DNA of 64,000 bases, taken from Anaerolineae bacterium. GTDB lineage: Bacteria; Chloroflexota; Anaerolineae; Aggregatilineales; Phototrophicaceae. The stretch spans positions 124,001 to 188,000 of the forward strand of contig JADLAY010000003.1 of assembly GCA_020849765.1 (NCBI GenBank), given 5' to 3'. The notes under the pieces were generated by a model. That model was given only the letters and a program-made list of their open reading frames with translations, searched no databases and was not told the origin of the DNA. Positions 63,708-64,000 of this stretch are shown piece by piece (within the stretch, counting starts at the first letter, position 1; each line of letters begins with the position of its first letter). Position numbers and translations under genes: made by a program.

Positions 63708-64000
63708 ATGAAAACAGCGACCGAAAAGCAGCGTTCGACCGGACGGCGGCTCAACGCCTGGCTACTGAAATTTTCGCGCCACTGGCTGCGCGGCGCACTC
63801 GTGATCATCGGTCTGTATGCCGGGCTGCCCTACGCCACGCCGGTCATGATGAAGCTCGGTTTGACCGGACCTGCGCGCGTGCTCTACACGTTGTACAGCC
63901 CGATGTGCCATCAGATGGCCTTCCGCTCGATGTTCCTCTTCGGCGATCAACTGTTTTACCCACGTGCCGCCGCGGGCACCGATCTTATCCCGTTTGAGAC
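63708..64000 (+). CDS. DUF2085-like membrane protein, N-terminal part
   Basis: The window ends within this gene; 97 residues are visible. One helix (ALVIIGLYAGLPYATPVMMK) and the segment LYSPMCHQMAFRSMF, with the conserved Cys-His pair (CHQ), match DUF2085. It lies 18 bases after the TlpA-like gene. It may be part of the same redox group, but the rest is missing. Confidence 0.7.
   Translation, partial: MKTATEKQRSTGRRLNAWLLKFSRHWLRGALVIIGLYAGLPYATPVMMKLGLTGPARVLYTLYSPMCHQMAFRSMFLFGDQLFYPRAAAGTDLIPFE

Overview
This is a GC-rich, densely coded bacterial chromosome segment with about 60 protein genes. It carries no insertion sequence, phage, CRISPR array, rRNA or tRNA that I could recognise. The best guess for the host is a Chloroflexota bacterium, probably Anaerolineae-like. 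This is inferred from a monoderm-type gene set, a LiaF-like membrane gene beside the primary sigma factor, 7TM-GAF proteins, a branched-chain amino-acid transport operon and many ATG/GTG/TTG starts with four-base overlaps. It is not proven by any marker in the window.

Layout. 0-8 kb: the end of rpoD, two small genes, a 7TM-GAF-HTH membrane regulator, an S1-domain protein and ftsK. 7.7-11.7 kb: a SRAP protease/DNA-crosslink protein, two small membrane proteins, psuG, a DinB-family gene broken by an in-frame TAG, and a beta-propeller exported protein. 11.8-19.8 kb: an envelope block with a MurA-like protein lacking key catalytic residues, an alpha/beta hydrolase, a membrane-anchored MurF-like ligase, a DUF456 protein, a TPR protein, D-Ala-D-Ala ligase and a family 2 glycosyltransferase. 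20-22.7 kb: a beta-hydroxyacid dehydrogenase, an RluB-type pseudouridine synthase and a PlsC acyltransferase. 22.7-24.9 kb: glmS behind a promoter and a recognisable glmS ribozyme with an extra GNRA-capped hairpin. 25-26.5 kb: an aminotransferase behind a threonine-rich leader peptide and a terminator/antiterminator arrangement that looks like classical ribosome-mediated attenuation.

27-34 kb (minus strand): fabD-livK-livH-livM-livG-livF with overlapping or closely spaced genes. LivM has a large extra N-terminal membrane half, and a truncated BI-1 family gene converges on livF. 34-41.4 kb: rpmF with a perfect -35/-10 promoter and a strong terminator, rarA, a PhnD-like protein, pfkA, the remains of a RibD-C/DHFR-type gene, and a two-gene set of sugar-lactone-oxidase-like flavoprotein and membrane dipeptidase. 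41.5-48.5 kb: comM, small genes, osmC/arsR, an acyl-CoA dehydrogenase, and a chorismate mutase-DAHP synthase fusion. 48.5-53.4 kb: tex and a three-gene acyl-CoA dehydrogenase / APH-type kinase / DUF6285 set resembling the LvaC/LvaA/LvaB module for 4-hydroxyacid degradation.

53.4-64 kb: a lipoprotein M1 peptidase, a UbiA prenyltransferase, a DHH-CBS-CCA-transferase fusion, a GNAT protein, a cupin, and then a coupled pair of exported or peripheral proteins. One is a sulfite-oxidase-fold protein with Ser where the Mo-ligand Cys should be; the other is a Tat-signal YkuD-fold protein without the catalytic His and Cys. A CcdA-TlpA thiol redox pair and a DUF2085 fragment follow. The items most worth follow-up are the threonine attenuator, the variant glmS ribozyme, the residue-deficient MurA/sulfite-oxidase/YkuD homologues, and the Lva-like module.
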